This document shows positions 60,391 to 64,000 of a stretch of DNA of 64,000 nt, piece after piece (within the stretch, counting starts at the first letter, position 1; every line of letters begins with the position of its first letter). A program made the translations under genes and the position numbers. This stretch comes from Sipunculus nudus. Its lineage: Eukaryota; Annelida; Sipuncula; Golfingiida; Sipunculidae. The stretch is from the NCBI GenBank assembly GCA_026874595.1, contig CM049314.1:55969812-56033811 (forward strand), read 5' to 3'. The notes under the pieces were generated by a model. The model was not told where the DNA came from. It saw only the letters and a program-made list of their open reading frames with translations, and searched no databases.

Positions 60391-60936
60391 GAGTCAGTCT
60401 AAATTATCATTTGCACTCAACACTGGACTTGTGTGATCAATAGTGATGCCTTTAATGAGGAAAAACTGGGAATACCAATATTAAATAGAAAGCAGTCCAT
60501 GATGTGAAAATGTTCCCAAAGCAGCTAATGTCCAATATTGAGATTATGATATAAACCAATTGTAGCAAAAGATGACACTGATCAAACTGAATTTATTATG
60601 TCTCAAAACAAAAGGCAGGCACCAAAGAATGGTAATTGACAAATAGACAGGTCAATCTGGCATGAAGAAAAACTCAACAAAAACAAAATCCAGAAGATGC
60701 AATTTGATGGGAGACATTAAGGATTTAAGGTACAGTCCACAACCATACAAATAATGTAATGTCAAATTTAAGATAGATAAATATACATATCTGTAAAAAT
60801 TCTGTTGTGAGCCTTTAAATTAATCAATGTATATAGTCATTTCATAGGCACCAGACATGATTACACTCCACATAAAGAACTATAGTCATGAAGAAATAGT
60901 TCTCATGATTAGTCACAGTAGCACATGCAATTGCAC

Positions 60937-61179
60937 TCAATATGTTAATTGTAATTTCGATTGCACTGCACTGGGTATTTCGTCCCTCAACTTCCGTGTA
61001 AATACTGTGGTATTCTTCCCTTTGTGTTTTTTGTGGACCACCGAACCCAGACCTGCCCCTGCCACTAAACTGAAGAAAGCTTGGGCGTCTTCAGCCAGAT
61101 ACTTAGAGTTCCCATCACGTTTTACAGGCGGGATAAGTCTATGGCGACAAGCCTGTGCGGCGGTGACAGTTTCCCCAAA
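60937..61179 (-). pseudogene. Unrecognised exon-like segment with 4-bp insertion (copy 2)
   Basis: Copy of 28532-28770 with AAAC inserted on the plus strand between TTTCCCC and TGTAAGAG. If splicing uses the CTTACAG site here, the frame shifts relative to copy 1. Confidence 0.35.
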
Positions 61180-62248
61180 CTGTAAGAGTTTTGTCACTTT
61201 GGTTGGGTACATCAGAGCACTGATGCAACCCCTATTGTAGTACTAGAAGGTTACCAAGCAGAGCTATAGGGACAAATGTGCTTCACACAGGAGCTTGACA
61301 TGCCAGATGACAAAAAATGCTCCAATACAATTTTTAACAAGTTCAAATTGATCTAATTAGATCCTTATGGGTACCATGTCAGACAAATGTAGATTCCAGA
61401 ATAAAAATGCATAGTCTAAGATGGTCAATTTAAGATAATGATAATCAGACACTGATACTGATAATCAGATACTGATATCATATAAACACTTTGTTTATAT
61501 TTAAATACCAAAAAACAAGAAAACGATAAACCATGATATCTGTATACCAACATATTGAAAAACAACAACTGAATCTTAAAATTAGATAAGTCAATTAGGT
61601 AACTCAACCCAGGTAGCTATACGTGCATTATAATTTGACTGATTGTGGTTAACTTAATTCTGCCCTATTGTCTGGTGTTATGCAGACTGTTTATAGAAAT
61701 CTTTAAGGAAAGTATATTGTGGTTTTTAATTTGAGACCATGCTGAGAAGTATATGGATCATTATTGGATCAGGGTTCACCCTTAATTTTCCAGGGGATCT
61801 CAATGCAGTGGTCCATTTGTATTGGTAGGGTAGGAATGCGAAAAATATGTATCAGAATGTCACAGAAGGTCAAACAACATGGCACTCTAACTGTCAAATG
61901 GAGGGATGACAAAGCAATACCTTGTCCAGCACTCCAGGATTTATCACCGCTAGAGCTTTAAATTGTACCCAAGTATAAGAATATCACATTCATAATTAAA
62001 TAAATTCATTGTTATCATATAGGGGAACAGTTCCAAATGAAAAACAAGCAGTATTCAGTAAGTGAAACAACTACAACCCATAATTGATCTACCCACTCAA
62101 CTGGTCACTTAGACAAAGAGATAAATGTTGGTATCTGGCCAAACACCAAACCCTGAACAACCCTGAAGAAGTGTTATGATGATTTGATAATGGGAACCCA
62201 TATATGTTAAATGGATTAAAACATGACTCAATGTTGCCATGAAAAGTC

Positions 62249-62254
62249 TTTATT
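62249..62254 (-). terminator. AATAAA polyadenylation signal (copy 2)
   Basis: Copy of the signal at 29840-29845. Confidence 0.55.
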
Positions 62255-62338
62255 TGAAAATGAAACTGGAACTAGCACAAAATACAGCAAGGTGGGTACT
62301 TGCATCATGTAATTTTTCAAAAGAAAACTGGTTAACAA

Positions 62339-62458
62339 TCAGCATGGCTTGTCCTCTTCACTGAATTCTGGGTCCTCTTGAGCTTTTTGAGACATTTCCT
62401 CCTGGAGTGTGATAATGCCAGATTCCAAACACTGTTGTGCTCCGCTTTTATTGAGACC
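62339..62458 (-). CDS. Unknown four-exon gene, exon 4 (copy 2)
   Basis: Copy of 29930-30049 with acceptor, frame and stop kept. I saw no differences from copy 1 in the exon. Confidence 0.55.
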   Translation of the reverse strand, partial: GLNKSGAQQCLESGIITLQEEMSQKAQEDPEFSEEDKPC

Positions 62459-63030
62459 CTGTTGGAATTATTGATAAATACATCAGTGCAGGAAACAGGT
62501 GGTATATAGTATAAGTATAAATAAAACAAGCTGTTGTAAACATTGACAATCAGCCCACAGAGGGCGGGCACCATCATATGATACCTCAAATGTAATGATG
62601 TCCAATGTACAAGGCACTTTAAGCACAGTGTACTCCAACCACAAGCAATGAAACATCATTATGCCACAATAAAAATAACATTGGTATAAACACTCAAAAA
62701 TTTAGAAGCTGATCAGGTTTTTAATCAGATTTATAACTGCATTCCTTTAGTCATATATTGCCCTAAACCATAGTACCAAAATGACCCAATCATGAAGCAT
62801 CACAAAATGATGGCATATATTCCCACATCTATAACATTGTAGTTTCCCAGACAATTAATCCCCCTCAACAATCCCACTGTGTTCAAAATGGTGAAGCTTT
62901 ATTATACAGCACTAGGAAAACAACATATGGGTTGCCTCATACCATAAATTTTCAGTATAGTAGACAAATCTAAAATGATTTTGTTTATGACACACCTATA
63001 CAAAAGATTTTGATCTTACATGATATATAC

Positions 63031-63163
63031 CTCATGTCGTCGATCAATAAACACTGTATATGCATAATCAGAAAAGTCACTGTTATTTCTTGACTTATAA
63101 TGACTATTAGGTGGCAATAATGAGTTGATGAAAGGATAATAACCAATGGCCACACCATTATCA
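63031..63163 (-). CDS. Unknown four-exon gene, exon 3 (copy 2)
   Basis: Copy of 30622-30754, with the same ATG|T in place of an AG acceptor. The lesion or unusual site is older than the duplication. Confidence 0.45.
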
Positions 63164-63677
63164 CATGACAGGACAATAAAAGGTCCGTTGTGTTTTATTT
63201 AGTATGCTGACCAAGTTGTTAATCTTGAAAACTGACTCAATGCCCAAAGCATCCCCAGTGAAATAACATCAATCAAGCCAAATGAAAAGATATACATGTA
63301 AATGCATAATGGGAGGAATTGTGTACACAAGTTTTAAATTATAATGTAGACAGAAGTGACTGATCGGATGGTGAGTTAGGTGAAAAGAGGAGCATTTGAA
63401 GGTAACACCACCAATGTGCAATTCATGAATTTTTTTAATACAAGTTGTTGGTCGCATATTTGTGTACCATGAAATTTGTAGGAGGTTAGTTTAATAAATG
63501 TGTGATTTATTCTCAAAAGGGCCTGTTGCACAGTCCAGGTAAACCTCATTTTAATCAGTTCAGCCCTCACACTGTTAATTACAGGCCCATGTGAAATAAT
63601 AAAAGTTATCAAATAGAACCCAAAACTTGGTGTACAGTACGATAGTTAAGGAAAAGAGAAACATTTAGACAACAAAC

Positions 63678-63810
63678 CTTTTGTCCAATGAGTGCAGTCC
63701 ACAAAATTCCAGGCTCTTTCCATGCCCCACGCATACTATACAGGCATTCCCGGTTGTTAAACCAAGTCCAACAGTGAGTAGTGGCACATATATGAAAGCT
63801 GGTGGAACAC
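63678..63810 (-). CDS. Unknown four-exon gene, exon 2 (copy 2)
   Basis: Copy of 31269-31401 with intact acceptor and donor. Exon 1 would lie near 65.7-65.9 kb if the duplication continues. Confidence 0.6.
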
Positions 63811-64000
63811 CTAGGAGTGGAGAGAAAAAATGTGTCTTCAACCTATGTTATGACTATGGTACACGGTAAACATTTGGAGAAAAGCTAATCTCACTACTCA
63901 GATTTAACATAAATCTGAGGTATCCAAAGTGCAATGACAGAATCCTGAAGGCACTAGATATAATGGTAGAGCCATGGTGTGCTGAGTGACCTGATTGAAG

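Larger units (their letters stand above)
44430..64000 (+). repeat. Large duplicated block, copy 2 (runs off the window)
   Basis: Near-identical direct copy of 11859-31591. Private changes here include a 165-bp deletion at 52466/52467, a one-base loss near 51140 and four extra bases near 61176. The sequence is still matching copy 1 at base 64000. Confidence 0.95.

Overview
Eukaryotic nuclear DNA, AT-rich and gene-poor. There is no bacterial-style gene packing; exons are about 120-950 bp and bounded by GT..AG sites. The mix of dispersed repeats carrying (GGAC)n/(ACGG)n tracts, a multi-exon KDZ-type transposase gene and TTAGGG-like satellite cores suggests an invertebrate, most likely a bivalve mollusc. 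The species call is inference only.

Layout. (1) 0.7-1.3 kb: a degenerate satellite of about 77 bp. (2) 2.1-14.1 kb, minus strand: a spliced gene for a KDZ (Kyakuja-Dileera-Zisupton) transposase-like protein. Its exons (14092-13140, 10492-10267, 5250-5074, 2902-2244) join in compatible phases and end near an AATAAA, but the large first exon has an in-frame TAA. A second version of one exon lies at 8.5-8.7 kb. (3) 11.06-12.2 kb: a CT-rich tandem array. (4) 15034-25247: a 10.2 kb near-perfect palindrome (arms about 5.05 kb, spacer about 123 bp). (5) 25248-27480: the 77-bp satellite again, abutting the palindrome. (6) 28.5-33.5 kb, minus strand: a four-exon gene I do not recognise (about 171 codons, own polyA signal); its third exon appears to lack an AG acceptor. 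(7) 33.5-44.4 kb: sparse sequence with dispersed repeats, two possible first coding exons (one with a signal-peptide-like start), a diverged inverted repeat and a young inverted repeat with 0.61 kb arms. (8) 44430-64000: a second copy of 11859-31591, running off the window end.

The main result is a layered rearrangement. The palindrome formed first, because its arms differ at sites where the two block copies agree. The whole block (KDZ first exon, palindrome, satellite, dispersed repeat, most of the unknown gene) was then copied about 32.4 kb away. The second copy is joined, through a 4-bp AATA overlap, to the exact end of a young inverted repeat. It has also lost 165 bp next to the palindrome centre, which makes the centre asymmetric. 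A sequencing or assembly artefact (hairpin chimera, unpurged haplotig) could mimic parts of this and must be excluded first.

No tRNA, rRNA, CRISPR or intact open transposon was recognised. Exons were found by reading frames and splice sites by eye; boundaries are predictions.
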